A DNA stretch of 64,000 nucleotides from Pseudomonas frederiksbergensis (GCF_003732705.1 NZ_MOBR01000006.1:124001-188000), one strand, 5' to 3'; positions 30,679 through 41,888 are shown, counted from the first letter of the stretch. The notes: a model not told the origin generated them from the letters alone. Numbers and translations are program-made.

Positions 30679-31182
30679 TTACGGCCGAATCTCGATCATC
30701 GTGCCATCCGGCACCAACCCCCAGACCTCGCGCATGTCCATGTTGCGCATGGCGATACAGCCGTCGGTCCAATCCAGGGTGTGGAACAGGTCTTCCGGGT
30801 AGTCATAGGTGTCGGGAGTGCCGTGGATCATGATCATGCCGCCAGGATCCACGCCTTCGCGCCGGGAACGGGCGGAGTCGGTAATGTTCGGATAAGAGAT
30901 GTGCATCGCCAGGTTGAAGCGGTCACTGACCTTGCGCCAATCGACCCAGTAAAACCCTTCCGGGGTGCGCTTGTCGCCTTCCATCAGCTTGGTGCCCCGG
31001 GGGTTTTTGCCCAGGGAAATGCGGTAGGTGCGCAGCGGTTTGCCATCGGCGATCAATTGCAGTTGATGGGCGGATTTAAGCACCAGCACTTTTTCGATGG
31101 GTTTGCCGTCCAGAGTGACCACGGTGGAGGCCTGGGACACGACAACGAACGACAGGCAAAACAAAGCAAGCAACCAGCGCAT
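30679..31182 (-). CDS. YkuD-type L,D-transpeptidase, exported
   Basis: This 167-residue protein has an N-terminal signal peptide (about 1-19, ending SQAS) and a YkuD catalytic domain. The catalytic residues are His120 in MIMIHGT and Cys142 in TDGCIAMRN, followed by Arg146. Such enzymes make 3-3 cross-links in peptidoglycan or attach proteins to it. It stands alone between a palindrome and a NUDIX gene. Confidence 0.9.
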   Translation of the reverse strand: MRWLLALFCLSFVVVSQASTVVTLDGKPIEKVLVLKSAHQLQLIADGKPLRTYRISLGKNPRGTKLMEGDKRTPEGFYWVDWRKVSDRFNLAMHISYPNITDSARSRREGVDPGGMIMIHGTPDTYDYPEDLFHTLDWTDGCIAMRNMDMREVWGLVPDGTMIEIRP

Positions 31183-31247
31183 TGAAACGATATCCCTAGA
31201 GGTGTCGCAACTATTTATAAGTTATAGATGGTTTTGTTCACTGAAGC

Positions 31248-31799
31248 TTAAGTGATGGCGGCTTGGGTGAGCGGCGGAATCGACTCGGATCGCACCGGGT
31301 AGACCTCCGTCTGCCGGTCAGCGAAGAAGCATTCTAAGGTACGGCCCACCGTGCGGAAAGCCAGCTCGGACCAAGGGATATCGGCTTCTTCGAAAAGCTG
31401 CACTTCCAGGCTCTCGGGGCCGGCAGAAAAGTCCAGGTCCACCAGTTCGGCGCGGAAGAATACGTGCACTTGGCTGATGTGCGGCACGTCGATCAACGTA
31501 TAGATGCTCAGGTTGCGCACCCGGGCGCAGGCTTCTTCGGCGGTCTCGCGCACGGCGGCCTGTTCGATGGTCTCGCCGTTTTCCATGAACCCGGCGGGCA
31601 GGGTCCAGTAACCGAGGCGCGGCTCGATGGCGCGGCGGCACAGCAACACTTTTGAACCCCAGGTGGCCACGCAACCGGCGACGATATTGGGGTTCTGGTA
31701 GTGAATGGTCTGACAGCTGTCGCAGACAAAACGCAGGCGCGAATCGCCTTCGGGAATGCGCTGGGTGACCGGCTTACCGCACTGACTGCAAAATTTCAT
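31248..31799 (-). CDS. NUDIX hydrolase with N-terminal zinc ribbon
   Basis: This 183-residue protein has a zinc ribbon (Cys4, Cys7, Cys26, Cys29) followed by a NUDIX domain. The NUDIX box reads GFMENGETIEQAAVRETAEE, then A. The layout resembles NudC-like pyrophosphatases, but it is shorter than E. coli NudC and lacks its N-terminal domain, so the substrate is not predicted. It is transcribed leftward, divergent from the second NUDIX gene. Confidence 0.9.
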   Translation of the reverse strand: MKFCSQCGKPVTQRIPEGDSRLRFVCDSCQTIHYQNPNIVAGCVATWGSKVLLCRRAIEPRLGYWTLPAGFMENGETIEQAAVRETAEEACARVRNLSIYTLIDVPHISQVHVFFRAELVDLDFSAGPESLEVQLFEEADIPWSELAFRTVGRTLECFFADRQTEVYPVRSESIPPLTQAAIT

Positions 31800-31919
31800 G
31801 CTTGGGTTCCTGGAGGCTGCGCCTATCTTGGCGTGCGGCGGTGTCAGTCGGCAAGTTGTCGTTTCGCGACATGGGTCGGATATGGGGTTGGGCGGTCGTT
31901 AGGTTTGGTGCATGATGCA

Positions 31920-32080
31920 TAGGGTCTGTTGACGTTTGCTGGCGAACCGCGTTGCAGTGCCAACGCGTGCGAGGCAAGGCGCGGGATGCAGCTAATGTCT
32001 GTTCCCTTGGCAAATCCCGCAACGCAGCCTCGCGCGCGTTGGCGCGCAACGCGGTCGTCAGCAAACGTCAACAGACCCTA
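31920..32080. mobile_element. MITE-like fold-back element
   Basis: This 161-base element is almost wholly self-complementary. The outer 35 bases at each end match as inverted repeats with one or two differences; the left end begins TAGGGTCTGTTGACGTTTGC and the right end is its reverse complement. Inner arms (GCCAACGCGTGCGAGGC and its inverted partner, then GCGGGAT/ATCCCGC) continue the hairpin. It has no coding capacity. TA at both ends could be the target duplication. It ends 22 bases before the next NUDIX start codon. Confidence 0.7.
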
Positions 32081-32102
32081 CAGGCACAGATCGAGAACAC
32101 TC

Positions 32103-32702
32103 ATGCTGGACGAGCTACTGCATCGGGTAAGCAACCACACGCCACGCACCCTTGAAACCGACAAGCGTTTCCCCGAGGCTGCCGTATTGGTGCCGATCAC
32201 CCGCAGTGATGAACCGGAACTGGTTCTGACCCTGCGCGCCAGCGGGCTCTCGACCCATGGCGGCGAAGTCGCTTTCCCCGGCGGTCGACGCGACCCCGAA
32301 GACCCTGACCTGATTTTCACCGCCCTGCGCGAAGCCGAAGAAGAAATCGGCCTACCGCCCGGGCTGGTGGAAGTGATCGGTCCGCTCAGCCCGTTGATCT
32401 CCCTGCACGGCATCAAGGTCACGCCTTATGTCGGCGTCATTCCCGATTACGTCGAATACCTGGCCAACGATGCCGAGATTGCCGCGGTGTTCAGTGTGCC
32501 CCTGGAGTTCTTTCGAGAAGATCCGCGGGAACATACCCACCGCATCGATTACCAGGGCCGCAGTTGGTACGTGCCGAGCTATCGTTATGGCGAGTACAAG
32601 ATCTGGGGTTTGACGGCGATCATGATCGTCGAGCTGATCAATCTGCTGTATGACGCCGACATCAGCCTGCACCGTCCCCCGAAAAGCTTTATCAATACTT
32701 GA
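32103..32702 (+). CDS. CoA pyrophosphatase-like NUDIX hydrolase (NudL/YeaB type)
   Basis: This 199-residue protein has the extended signature of CoA-type NUDIX enzymes: STHGGEVAFPGGRRDPEDP followed by REAEEEIGL. Such enzymes cleave CoA and its derivatives to 3',5'-ADP and phosphopantetheine. I chose ATG 32103 (MLDELLHRV). The longer frame from 31929 would run through the MITE-like element and is not credible. A gamma-carbonic-anhydrase-like gene follows. Confidence 0.88.
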   Translation: MLDELLHRVSNHTPRTLETDKRFPEAAVLVPITRSDEPELVLTLRASGLSTHGGEVAFPGGRRDPEDPDLIFTALREAEEEIGLPPGLVEVIGPLSPLISLHGIKVTPYVGVIPDYVEYLANDAEIAAVFSVPLEFFREDPREHTHRIDYQGRSWYVPSYRYGEYKIWGLTAIMIVELINLLYDADISLHRPPKSFINT

Positions 32703-32741
32703 ATGTGAACCCGCGGCTGCCTGAGCCTTGAGGACAATAAG

Positions 32742-33266
32742 ATGAAATACCGTCTGGGCGACGCCCGCGTCGAAACCCATCCACAGAGCTGGGTTGCGCC
32801 CAATGCCGTGCTGGTGGGCAAGGTCAAACTGGAAGAGGGTGCCAACGTCTGGTTCAACGCCGTGCTGCGTGGCGACAATGAACTGATCCTGATCGGCAAG
32901 AACAGCAACGTCCAGGACGGCACTGTGATGCACACCGATATGGGCTACCCGCTGACCATCGGCACCGGCGTGACCATCGGCCACAACGCCATGCTCCACG
33001 GCTGCACCGTCGGCGACTACAGCCTGATCGGCATCAACGCGGTGATCCTCAATGGCGCAAAAATCGGCAAGAACTGCATCATCGGCGCCAATTCGCTGAT
33101 TGGTGAAAACAAGGAGATTCCCGACGGTTCATTGGTCATGGGCTCGCCGGGCAAGGTCGTGCGCGAGCTCACCGAGCCGCAGAAAAAGATGCTCGAAGCC
33201 AGCGCCGCCCACTATGTGCATAACTCACAACGCTATGCCCGCGACCTGGTCGAGCAGGAAGAATGA
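32742..33266 (+). CDS. Gamma-carbonic-anhydrase-like hexapeptide-repeat protein (YrdA family)
   Basis: The 174-residue product is a left-handed beta-helix of hexapeptide repeats. Zinc-ligand histidines are in place (His64, His81, His86 in TVMHTD and [11 protein letters not shown]). Family members are trimeric metal proteins, and many show little carbonic anhydrase activity. Its last bases overlap the next gene (ATGA). Confidence 0.9.
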   Translation: MKYRLGDARVETHPQSWVAPNAVLVGKVKLEEGANVWFNAVLRGDNELILIGKNSNVQDGTVMHTDMGYPLTIGTGVTIGHNAMLHGCTVGDYSLIGINAVILNGAKIGKNCIIGANSLIGENKEIPDGSLVMGSPGKVVRELTEPQKKMLEASAAHYVHNSQRYARDLVEQEE

Positions 33267-33478
33267 ACGCCACCGAACGACCTGTGCTTTCGCCATGTGT
33301 GAACATCTGCGCGCTGGATGACGACGATATCTGCACCGGGTGCCAGCGCACGGTGGAAGAGATTACCCGTTGGAGCCGGATGGACAACGAAGAGCGGCGC
33401 AAGGTGTTGGGGTTGTGTCATGAGCGGGCCAAATCCAGTGGGCTGCTTTGGATGATCGGGGCAAAACCGGGGAATTGA
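33263..33478 (+). CDS. DUF1289 family protein
   Basis: This 71-residue protein has the family pattern [18 protein letters not shown], with four conserved cysteines that suggest an iron-sulfur or zinc site, and a following TRWSRM motif. The function is not known. It overlaps the preceding gene by 4 bases and is co-translated with it. Confidence 0.9.
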   Translation: MNATERPVLSPCVNICALDDDDICTGCQRTVEEITRWSRMDNEERRKVLGLCHERAKSSGLLWMIGAKPGN

Positions 33479-33486
33479 GGTGCAGC

Positions 33487-33580
33487 TTTCGCGGGCAAGC
33501 CTCGCTCCTACAGGATTGGAGCGTTACGCGGTGATGTGAACGACACAAAACCGTAGGAGCGAGGCTTGCCCGCGAAGAGG
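33487..33580. repeat. REP pair
   Basis: TTCGCGGGCAAGCCTCGCTC and its inverted copy follow the DUF1289 gene. Confidence 0.88.
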
Positions 33581-33663
33581 CCTTCACTGCCGCCACATCT
33601 CTTGGCCCAACCTCACTCCCTGAAGTACCCTGTGCGCCAAATTGACAGGTATTTTCAAACACC

Positions 33664-34131
33664 ATGCTCTTCCTGATCACCTACATCAGCAGCGTCGTGC
33701 TGATCAACTACGCCTTTTCCACCGCCCCGCACCTGGACATCATCTGGTCAGCCTGGGGCGGGCTGGTGTTTGTGTTGCGCGACATGGTGCAAACCCGCTT
33801 CGGCCACGGTGCCATCGCGGCGATGCTGGCGGCGCTGGTGCTGTCCTACGTGACGTCCGATCCGTCCATCGCCCTGGCCAGCGCCACGGCGTTCGCGGTG
33901 TCCGAGTGCATCGACTGGCTGGTGTTCAGCATTACCAAGCGTCCGTTACACGATCGCCTGTGGATAAGTTCGGCCCTGAGCATCCCCCTCGACACCTTCA
34001 TCTTCTTCGGCATGATCGACGCCTTTACCCCGGCCGTGATCCTCACCGCAATGGGTTCGAAGTTCGCCGGTGTGACGGTCGTGTGGCTGATCATGGCCTG
34101 GCGCCTGCGCAAACAGGCCGTCGCCGGCTGA
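33664..34131 (+). CDS. VUT family (YhhQ-like) transporter
   Basis: This 155-residue integral membrane protein has about five hydrophobic helices and the family motif [13 protein letters not shown]/YhhQ proteins import queuosine precursors or other small metabolites. The protein is shorter than E. coli YhhQ, so the substrate is left open. I see no preQ1 riboswitch pattern before it. purT follows on the same strand after 101 bases. Confidence 0.78.
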   Translation: MLFLITYISSVVLINYAFSTAPHLDIIWSAWGGLVFVLRDMVQTRFGHGAIAAMLAALVLSYVTSDPSIALASATAFAVSECIDWLVFSITKRPLHDRLWISSALSIPLDTFIFFGMIDAFTPAVILTAMGSKFAGVTVVWLIMAWRLRKQAVAG

Positions 34132-34232
34132 AGCCAAACCCCGCAGTTCATGTAAAATGCCGCGCTTTCTCCCCATGGGAAGCGCGCCCGGCGCCGCGAC
34201 CCTCGATGATCCGCTTCTTTGAGGACCTTCAG

Positions 34233-35414
34233 ATGACCCGTATCGGAACTCCATTGTCGCCAACCGCGACCCGCGTAATGCTGTGTGGCTGCGGCGAGTT
34301 GGGCAAGGAAGTGGTGATCGAGCTGCAACGCCTGGGCGTTGAAGTGATCGCCGTGGATCGCTACGCCAACGCGCCGGCCATGCAAGTCGCCCATCGCAGC
34401 CATGTGATCAACATGCTCGACGGCGCGGCCCTGCGTGCCGTGATCGAAGCCGAGAAACCGCACTTCATCGTGCCGGAAATCGAAGCCATCGCCACCGCGA
34501 CCCTGGTGGAACTGGAAGCCGAAGGCTTCACCGTGATCCCGACCGCCCGCGCCACGCAGCTGACCATGAACCGTGAAGGCATCCGGCGCCTGGCCGCTGA
34601 AGAGCTGGACCTGCCGACCTCGCCGTATCACTTTGCCGACACCTTCGAGGACTACAGCAAAGCCGTTGAAGACCTGGGCTTCCCATGCGTGGTCAAACCG
34701 GTCATGAGTTCTTCGGGCAAAGGCCAGAGTCTGCTGCGTAGCGAAGCTGACGTGAAAACCGCGTGGGATTACGCCCAGGAAGGCGGACGTGCCGGTAAAG
34801 GTCGGGTGATCATCGAAGGCTTCATTGACTTCGACTACGAAATCACCCTGCTGACCGTGCGCCACATTGGCGGCACCACGTTCTGCGCGCCGGTCGGTCA
34901 CCGTCAGGAGAAGGGCGATTATCAGGAATCCTGGCAGCCACAAGCCATGAGCCCGATTGCCCTGGCTGAATCCGAGCGCGTCGCCAAAGCCGTGACCGAA
35001 GCCCTGGGTGGCCGTGGTCTGTTTGGTGTCGAGTTGTTCATCAAGGGTGATCAAGTGTGGTTCAGCGAAGTCTCGCCGCGCCCGCATGACACTGGCCTGG
35101 TGACCCTGATTTCCCAGGACCTGTCGCAGTTCGCGCTGCACGCACGGGCGATCCTGGGCCTGCCGATTCCGTTGATCCGTCAGTTCGGGCCATCGGCGTC
35201 GGCGGTGATCCTGGTGGAAGGGCAGTCGACCCAGACCGCTTTCGCCAACCTGGGTGCTGCGTTGAGCGAACCGGACACGGCGTTGCGTCTGTTCGGCAAG
35301 CCTGAAGTGAACGGCCAGCGCCGGATGGGCGTGGCGTTGGCGCGGGATGAGTCGATTGAAGCGGCTCGGGCTAAAGCGACCCGCGCTTCTCAGGCTGTTG
35401 TAGTCGAGTTGTAA
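34233..35414 (+). CDS. purT: Formate-dependent phosphoribosylglycinamide formyltransferase
   Basis: PurT is an ATP-grasp enzyme that formylates GAR with formate and ATP in purine synthesis, as an alternative to folate-dependent PurN. The 393-residue protein shows the family motifs [22 protein letters not shown] and [15 protein letters not shown] at 34221-34225 precedes the ATG by 7 bases. It is followed by a palindromic repeat. Confidence 0.97.
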   Translation: MTRIGTPLSPTATRVMLCGCGELGKEVVIELQRLGVEVIAVDRYANAPAMQVAHRSHVINMLDGAALRAVIEAEKPHFIVPEIEAIATATLVELEAEGFTVIPTARATQLTMNREGIRRLAAEELDLPTSPYHFADTFEDYSKAVEDLGFPCVVKPVMSSSGKGQSLLRSEADVKTAWDYAQEGGRAGKGRVIIEGFIDFDYEITLLTVRHIGGTTFCAPVGHRQEKGDYQESWQPQAMSPIALAESERVAKAVTEALGGRGLFGVELFIKGDQVWFSEVSPRPHDTGLVTLISQDLSQFALHARAILGLPIPLIRQFGPSASAVILVEGQSTQTAFANLGAALSEPDTALRLFGKPEVNGQRRMGVALARDESIEAARAKATRASQAVVVEL

Positions 35415-35423
35415 GGCTACAAA

Positions 35424-35530
35424 GATCGTTCCCACGCTCTGCGTGGGAATGCCTCAACGGACGCTCCGCGTCCGCTTTTGGGACGCGGAGCGTCCCTGGC
35501 TGCATTCCCACGCGGAGCATGGGAACGATC
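35424..35530. repeat. GATCGTTCCCACGC palindrome family, copy 3
   Basis: Third copy of the roughly 110-base palindrome; it separates the convergent purT and MFS genes. Confidence 0.88.
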
Positions 35531-35534
35531 CTTG

Positions 35535-36851
35535 TCAGGCCACCCGATTCAAATCGTTATGCCGTGTCTCTTTCAGGCACAGCACCGCAATCAAACTCAG
35601 CACCGCCGCCCCCGACACATACCCGCCGACATAACTCAAACCCCCCATCGCCACCAGTTTCTGCGCAAAGAACGGCGCCGCCGAGGCCCCGACAATGCCG
35701 CCCAGGTTGTAGGCTGCCGACGCTCCGGTATACCGCACATGGGTCGGAAACAGCTCCGGCAGCAATGCGCCCATCGGTGCAAACGTCACGCCCATCAGAA
35801 ACAGTTCGATGCACAAGAACAGCGCCACACCCCAGGTCGTGCCATGGGTCAGCAGCGGTTCCATCAAGAAGCCGGACAAAATTGCCAGCACGCCACCGAT
35901 GATCAGCACCGGTTTGCGCCCGTAACGGTCACTGGCCCAAGCCGACAAAGGCGTGGCCGCAGCCATGAACAGCACCGCAAAACACAGCAGGGCGAGGAAG
36001 GTTTCGCGGGTGTAGCCGAGGGTCGACACCCCGTAGCTCAGGGAAAATACGGTCGAGATGTAGAACAGCGCGTAGCAGACCACCATCGATCCGGCACCCA
36101 GCAACATCGGCGCCCAGTACTGGCTGAACAACTCGACCAGTGGAATCTTCACCCGCTCCTGGCGCGCCATGGCATTGGCGAACACCGGGGTTTCGTGGAG
36201 TTTGAGGCGCACGTACAGGCCAACCATCACCAGCACCGCGCTCAGCAAGAACGGAATGCGCCAGCCCCACGAGCGGAACTGGTCGTCGTTCAGGGTCATG
36301 GCCAGGGTCAGGAACAACCCGTTGGCGGCCAGGAAGCCAATCGAAGGGCCGAGTTGCGGGAACATGCCGAACCAGGCGCGTTTGCCCTTCGGCGCATTCT
36401 CCGTCGCCAGCAACGCCGCCCCGCCCCATTCGCCGCCCAATCCCAAGCCTTGGCCGAAACGCAGCACGCACAGCAGGATCGGCGCCCAGGCCCCGATGCT
36501 GTCGTAACCTGGCAGCACGCCAATCAGCGTGGTGCACACGCCCATCAGCAGCAGGGACGCGACCAGGGTCGATTTGCGCCCGATACGGTCACCGAAGTGG
36601 CCAAACAGCGCCGAACCCAGTGGGCGCGCAAGGAAAGCGATGCCGAAGGTGAGAAACGCCGAGAGCATCTGGGCGGTGCCGGAGGTCTGCGGGAAGAACA
36701 CTGGCCCGATCACCAGTGCAGCCGCAGTGGCATAGACGTAGAAATCGTAGAACTCGATGGCGGTGCCGATAAAACTCGCGGTGGCCACTCGCGTGGCGGA
36801 GTTTGTCGGTTGGGCAGGCGTGGTGTCGCTGTAAGCGGTGCTGGTCGTCAT
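35535..36851 (-). CDS. MFS transporter of the metabolite:H+ symporter (MHS) family
   Basis: This 438-residue protein has 12 predicted membrane segments and the MHS motifs IEFYDFYVYATAAAL near the N-terminus, GHFGDRIGRK after helix 2, and RFGQGLGLGGEWGGA. Relatives carry shikimate, alpha-ketoglutarate, citrate or osmolytes, and the substrate is not predictable here. The ATG at 36851 gives MTTSTAYSDTT and follows an AGGGA; an in-frame ATG 18 codons upstream has no ribosome binding site. Confidence 0.92.
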   Translation of the reverse strand: MTTSTAYSDTTPAQPTNSATRVATASFIGTAIEFYDFYVYATAAALVIGPVFFPQTSGTAQMLSAFLTFGIAFLARPLGSALFGHFGDRIGRKSTLVASLLLMGVCTTLIGVLPGYDSIGAWAPILLCVLRFGQGLGLGGEWGGAALLATENAPKGKRAWFGMFPQLGPSIGFLAANGLFLTLAMTLNDDQFRSWGWRIPFLLSAVLVMVGLYVRLKLHETPVFANAMARQERVKIPLVELFSQYWAPMLLGAGSMVVCYALFYISTVFSLSYGVSTLGYTRETFLALLCFAVLFMAAATPLSAWASDRYGRKPVLIIGGVLAILSGFLMEPLLTHGTTWGVALFLCIELFLMGVTFAPMGALLPELFPTHVRYTGASAAYNLGGIVGASAAPFFAQKLVAMGGLSYVGGYVSGAAVLSLIAVLCLKETRHNDLNRVA

Positions 36852-37188
36852 GCGGTGATCCCTGACAGTCATGCTCCAGTGGAGCGAATTATTATGGTCG
36901 AACACCCAGGGATGTGGGTTTAACGCAGCGTGCGGGTAGCACTGGGGTAGGGCGGGGCTTGGGTAAGCGGCTCGATTATAGGAAGGCGGCTAACGATCAA
37001 ACAAGGGGGCAAGGGGTGGTGGTGGCTTTTGTGGCGAGGGGGTTTACCCCCGTTCGGCTGCGAAGCAGTCGTAAAGTCGACGGACGCGGTGCATCAGATT
37101 AAACACGGTTGCAGGTTTTGGCACTGCTTCGCAGCGCAACGGGGGTAAACCCCCTCGCCACAAAAGCTCCTTTCCACAAGGGGCCGTG
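36852..37188. other. Intergenic region with a long palindrome
   Basis: This 337-base gap between the MFS and CorC-like genes holds a long inverted repeat at 37027-37166. I see no gene in it. Confidence 0.7.
37027..37166. repeat. Long palindrome, GGGGGTTTACCCCC type
   Basis: Outer arms TTTTGTGGCGAGGGGGTTTA and inverted copy end at 37166, with an inner CTGCGAAGCAGTCG half matching CTGCTTCGCAG. The same inner word occurs in the palindrome at 59238-59369. Confidence 0.85.
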
Positions 37189-38430
37189 TCAGATTTTGGC
37201 GAGGGCCGGCACCGAACTGGTATGCCAGACCATCACCCGCGTTACCCGGTTATCCTCGGTTTCGAGAATCTCCAGTCGATAACGCCCGATCTTCAGGCAA
37301 ACCGCGCTTTCCGGAATGGTTTCCAGCGCTTCGGTCACCAAGCCGTTGAGGGTTTTCGGGCCATCGCTGGGCAAGTGCCAGCCCAGGCTCTTGTTCAGGT
37401 CGCGAATCGATGCCGCGCCATCGATCACCAATCGGCCGTCGGCCTGTGGGTGGATGTGCGGGTTGTCCAGGCTGTGTTCGCTCTCGAACTCGCCGACGAT
37501 TTCTTCGAGGATATCTTCCAGGGTGACGATGCCGAGCACTTCGCCGTACTCGTCCACCACCATGCCCAAACGTCGCTGTTGCTTGTGGAAGTTCAGCAAT
37601 TGCAGCTGCAGCGGCGTGCTTTCCGGCACGAAATACGGTTCGTGGCAGGCCGCCAGCAACGCTTCGACGGTCAGGTTGGAGTCCGGCAATAGATGGCGGA
37701 TCTGCCGGGTATTGAGCACCGCTTCGACCTGGTTGATGTCGCTGTGGAACACCGGCAGGCGCGTGCGCCGGTTGTTGCGCAGCTGCTGCGTGATTTCTTC
37801 GAGAGAATCATCGAGGTTGATCCCGTCGACGTCACTGCGCGGCACCAGGATGTCGTTGACCGTGATGTTGTCCAGCGCATGAATGCCCGACAGCGCGTGC
37901 GGGCGGGAGGGCGCGTGTTCGTGTTCATCGTGGCGATCCGCCGGCGCTTCGTCTTCGCTTTGCTGCACCACTTTGGCTTTGCGGCCGAACGGACGCATCA
38001 GCAATTGACTGACGCCGTTGAGCAGCCACGCGGCGGGGTAGATGATTTTCAGCGGCGCGCCGAGCAGAGTATTGCCCAGGTTGAGGATGGCGTCCGGATA
38101 GCGCACGGCGAGGGTGCGCGGCAGGTAGTCGGCAAACACCAGCAGGATCACGCCGGCGCCGACACACGCTGCCCATGGACCGTTTTCCGCCCAGGTGAAA
38201 ATCGCCAGCAAGGTGCTGATGACCATCACCAGCGCGCGGCACAGGGTGTTACAGAGGATCAGGCTGTTCAGCGGAAAGCTCAGCTTCGCCAGGGGCTTGT
38301 CGCTCGCCCGTGAGGCGGTACGTTGGGCCAGCAGGTGCTGCTGCGCGACTTCGATGGCGGTAAACAGCCCCGACCACAAAATCAGCAGGGCGATCACTGC
38401 GAGCATCGGCCCTATGGGCAAGTCGTCCAT
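37189..38430 (-). CDS. CNNM/CBS/CorC-domain membrane protein
   Basis: This 413-residue protein has an N-terminal DUF21 (CNNM) membrane domain with about four helices (1-150), a CBS pair (about 190-310, with VPRSDVDGIN and VVDEYGEVLGIVTLEDILEE) and a C-terminal CorC/HlyC domain (about 325-410). Such proteins are linked to magnesium and cobalt homeostasis. It lies 12 bases downstream of the CcsA-like gene and is read from the same strand. Confidence 0.92.
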   Translation of the reverse strand: MDDLPIGPMLAVIALLILWSGLFTAIEVAQQHLLAQRTASRASDKPLAKLSFPLNSLILCNTLCRALVMVISTLLAIFTWAENGPWAACVGAGVILLVFADYLPRTLAVRYPDAILNLGNTLLGAPLKIIYPAAWLLNGVSQLLMRPFGRKAKVVQQSEDEAPADRHDEHEHAPSRPHALSGIHALDNITVNDILVPRSDVDGINLDDSLEEITQQLRNNRRTRLPVFHSDINQVEAVLNTRQIRHLLPDSNLTVEALLAACHEPYFVPESTPLQLQLLNFHKQQRRLGMVVDEYGEVLGIVTLEDILEEIVGEFESEHSLDNPHIHPQADGRLVIDGAASIRDLNKSLGWHLPSDGPKTLNGLVTEALETIPESAVCLKIGRYRLEILETEDNRVTRVMVWHTSSVPALAKI

Positions 38431-38442
38431 TATTGCCGCCCG

Positions 38443-39255
38443 TCAGATGTGCAGAATGTATTCACGGACCAGCTTGCTGCCGAAATAGGCCAGCATCAGC
38501 AGGCAGAAACCGGCGAGGGTCCAGCGGATCGCCTTGTGTCCGCGCCAGCCAAGGCGATTACGGCCCCACAGCAACACGCTGAACACGATCCAGGCCAGGC
38601 AGGCCAGCAACGTCTTGTGCACCAGATGCTGGGCAAACAGGTTGTCGACGAACAGCCACCCGGAGATCAACGACAGCGACAGCAGGGTCCAACCGGCCCA
38701 AAGGAAACCGAACAGCAGGCTTTCCATGGTTTGCAGCGGCGGGAAGTTCTTGATCAGCCCGGACGGGTGCTTGTGCTTGAGCTGGTGATCTTGCACCAAC
38801 AGCAGCAACGCCTGGAACACCGCGATGGTGAACATGCCGTAGGCCAGGATCGACAAAAGAATGTGAGCGAGGATGCCTGGCTCTTCGTCGATGATCTGCA
38901 CCGTACCGGCGGGAGCGAACTGTGCCAGCAGGACCGTTGCCAGCCCTAGCGGGAACAGCAAGACCAGCAAATTCTCTACCGGGATCCGCGAGCAGGCCAG
39001 GAGGGTCAGGGCGATGACCGCAGCGGCAATCAGGCTGGCAGCGCTGAAGAAGTCCAGGCCCAGGCCAATCGGCGTCAGCAGATGGGTAAACAGGCTGGCA
39101 CTGTGAGCCAGCACGGCCAGTACGCCGAGCGTGACCAGCAGGCGCTTGTTCGCCTTGGCACCGGAGGCCAGGCGAGTGCCTTGATAGAGAGTCGCAGCGG
39201 CATATAAGCAGGCGGCGGCGAGGGTGGTTAGCAAACTGGGTGACAAGGGGAGCAT
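38443..39255 (-). CDS. CcsA-like inner membrane protein (YpjD)
   Basis: This 270-residue protein has about eight membrane helices. It belongs to the cytochrome c assembly (CcsA/YpjD) family; relevant motifs are a His in ILAHILLSILAYG and SGWLF followed by a His in HKTLLA. It is next to ffh in many gammaproteobacteria. The exact role is not established. ATG at 39255 gives MLPLSPSLL. Confidence 0.88.
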   Translation of the reverse strand: MLPLSPSLLTTLAAACLYAAATLYQGTRLASGAKANKRLLVTLGVLAVLAHSASLFTHLLTPIGLGLDFFSAASLIAAAVIALTLLACSRIPVENLLVLLFPLGLATVLLAQFAPAGTVQIIDEEPGILAHILLSILAYGMFTIAVFQALLLLVQDHQLKHKHPSGLIKNFPPLQTMESLLFGFLWAGWTLLSLSLISGWLFVDNLFAQHLVHKTLLACLAWIVFSVLLWGRNRLGWRGHKAIRWTLAGFCLLMLAYFGSKLVREYILHI

Positions 39256-39362
39256 AAATCCTGTTAGGCAAGCCCGAAAGGCGCTGAGTTTGGCATAGAA
39301 CCCACATGGCACGAAAGACCATAGAACCTGACAGCGAGGTGTCCGCCAGACGCAGTCTTCGC

Positions 39363-39368
39363 TATAAT
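39363..39368 (+). promoter_or_regulatory. Putative -10 element of ffh
   Basis: A perfect TATAAT lies 98 bases before ffh. No clear -35 is present at the standard distance. Confidence 0.45.
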
Positions 39369-39465
39369 CCGCGACCTGCCCACGCCGCAGGCTCGCCGAG
39401 CACATGTTTATTCCGGTCTGGGCCGCCATTATCCCGGTCTACACAGGGCCTGAAAGGATCGCGCA

Positions 39466-40842
<1,377 letters not shown>

Positions 40843-40992
40843 AGAATCCGCGCCGGCAGCGATGTCGGCGCAGACCCACAGCGATGTGGGATCTCCAGCA
40901 AACCCGCACTTGGCGGGAGCTGACTGGCCGTTTTCAACGACGGCTCTATAGCAAATCTTGATGGCGACCGAAAGGCTGCCGGAAAAAGACAT

Positions 40993-41020
40993 TTGCAAAA
41001 GTCCGGATATTCCTTAGAAT
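40993..41020 (+). promoter_or_regulatory. Putative sigma-70 promoter of the rpsP operon
   Basis: TTGCAA (40993-40998) and TAGAAT (41015-41020) are 16 bases apart, about 75 bases before rpsP. Confidence 0.6.
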
Positions 41021-41092
41021 ATGCGGCCTTTCGGGCACCTATGCCCGCTGTGCCTTTAGATTTGCAGCACCGACTACAGGAACGATGTTCAC

Positions 41093-41344
41093 ATGCTAAC
41101 AATCCGTCTTGCCCTTGGCGGCTCCAAAAAGCGCCCGTTTTACCACTTGACCGTAACCGACAGCCGCAACCCGCGCGACGGTTCGCACAAGGAACAGGTT
41201 GGTTTCTTCAACCCTGTTGCTCGTGGTCAAGAAGTTCGTCTGTCCGTGAACCAAGAGCGCGTAGCCTACTGGCTGAGCGTTGGTGCACAACCTTCTGAGC
41301 GTGTTGCTCAGTTGTTGAAGGATGCATCTAAGGCTGCGGCCTGA
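41093..41344 (+). CDS. rpsP: 30S ribosomal protein S16
   Basis: S16 is a primary binding protein of the 30S subunit. The 83-residue product begins [20 protein letters not shown], the conserved S16 start, and has the usual length. It is first in rpsP-rimM-trmD-rplS, and rimM follows after 5 bases. Confidence 0.99.
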   Translation: MLTIRLALGGSKKRPFYHLTVTDSRNPRDGSHKEQVGFFNPVARGQEVRLSVNQERVAYWLSVGAQPSERVAQLLKDASKAAA

Positions 41345-41349
41345 GCAAT

Positions 41350-41886
41350 ATGAACGCGACGCCTGCCATTGCTGATGATTTGATCGTTATCGGCAAGATT
41401 TATTCTGTTCACGGCGTTCGCGGCGAAGTGAAGGTTTACTCCTTTACTGATCCGACTGAAAACCTGTTGCAATACAAAACCTGGACGCTCAAGCGCGAAG
41501 GCAATGTGAAACAGGTCGAGCTGGTCAGCGGACGCGGGAACGACAAGTTCCTGGTCGCAAAGCTCAAGGGTCTTGATGATCGTGAAGAAGCTCGTCTTCT
41601 GGCCGGTTATGAGATCTGCGTGCCGCGCAACCTGTTCCCTGAATTGACCGACGGCGAGTACTACTGGTACCAGCTGGAAGGTCTGAAGGTTATTGATCAA
41701 CTCGGGCAACTGCTCGGGAAAATCGATCATCTTCTGGAAACCGGCGCCAATGATGTAATGGTGGTCAAGCCTTGCGCTGGCAGCCTGGATGATCGCGAAC
41801 GCCTGTTGCCCTATACGGAGCAATGCGTGTTGGCCGTCGACCTTGCCGCAGGCGAGATGAAGGTGGAATGGGATGCGGACTTCTAA
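41350..41886 (+). CDS. rimM: Ribosome maturation factor RimM
   Basis: RimM binds S19 and assists late assembly of the 30S head. The 178-residue protein shows [21 protein letters not shown] in the N-terminal domain and a PRC-barrel in the C-terminal half ([11 protein letters not shown]). It is followed after 2 bases by the trmD start. Confidence 0.98.
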   Translation: MNATPAIADDLIVIGKIYSVHGVRGEVKVYSFTDPTENLLQYKTWTLKREGNVKQVELVSGRGNDKFLVAKLKGLDDREEARLLAGYEICVPRNLFPELTDGEYYWYQLEGLKVIDQLGQLLGKIDHLLETGANDVMVVKPCAGSLDDRERLLPYTEQCVLAVDLAAGEMKVEWDADF

Positions 41887-41888
41887 GC

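Noticed and set aside
31929..32102. Longer start for the CoA-type NUDIX gene
   Set aside because: The extension would be encoded by the fold-back element and does not resemble the family.
33581..33663. preQ1 riboswitch before the VUT transporter
   Set aside because: YhhQ-like genes can have one, but I see neither the stem-loop nor the A-rich tail of preQ1 classes.
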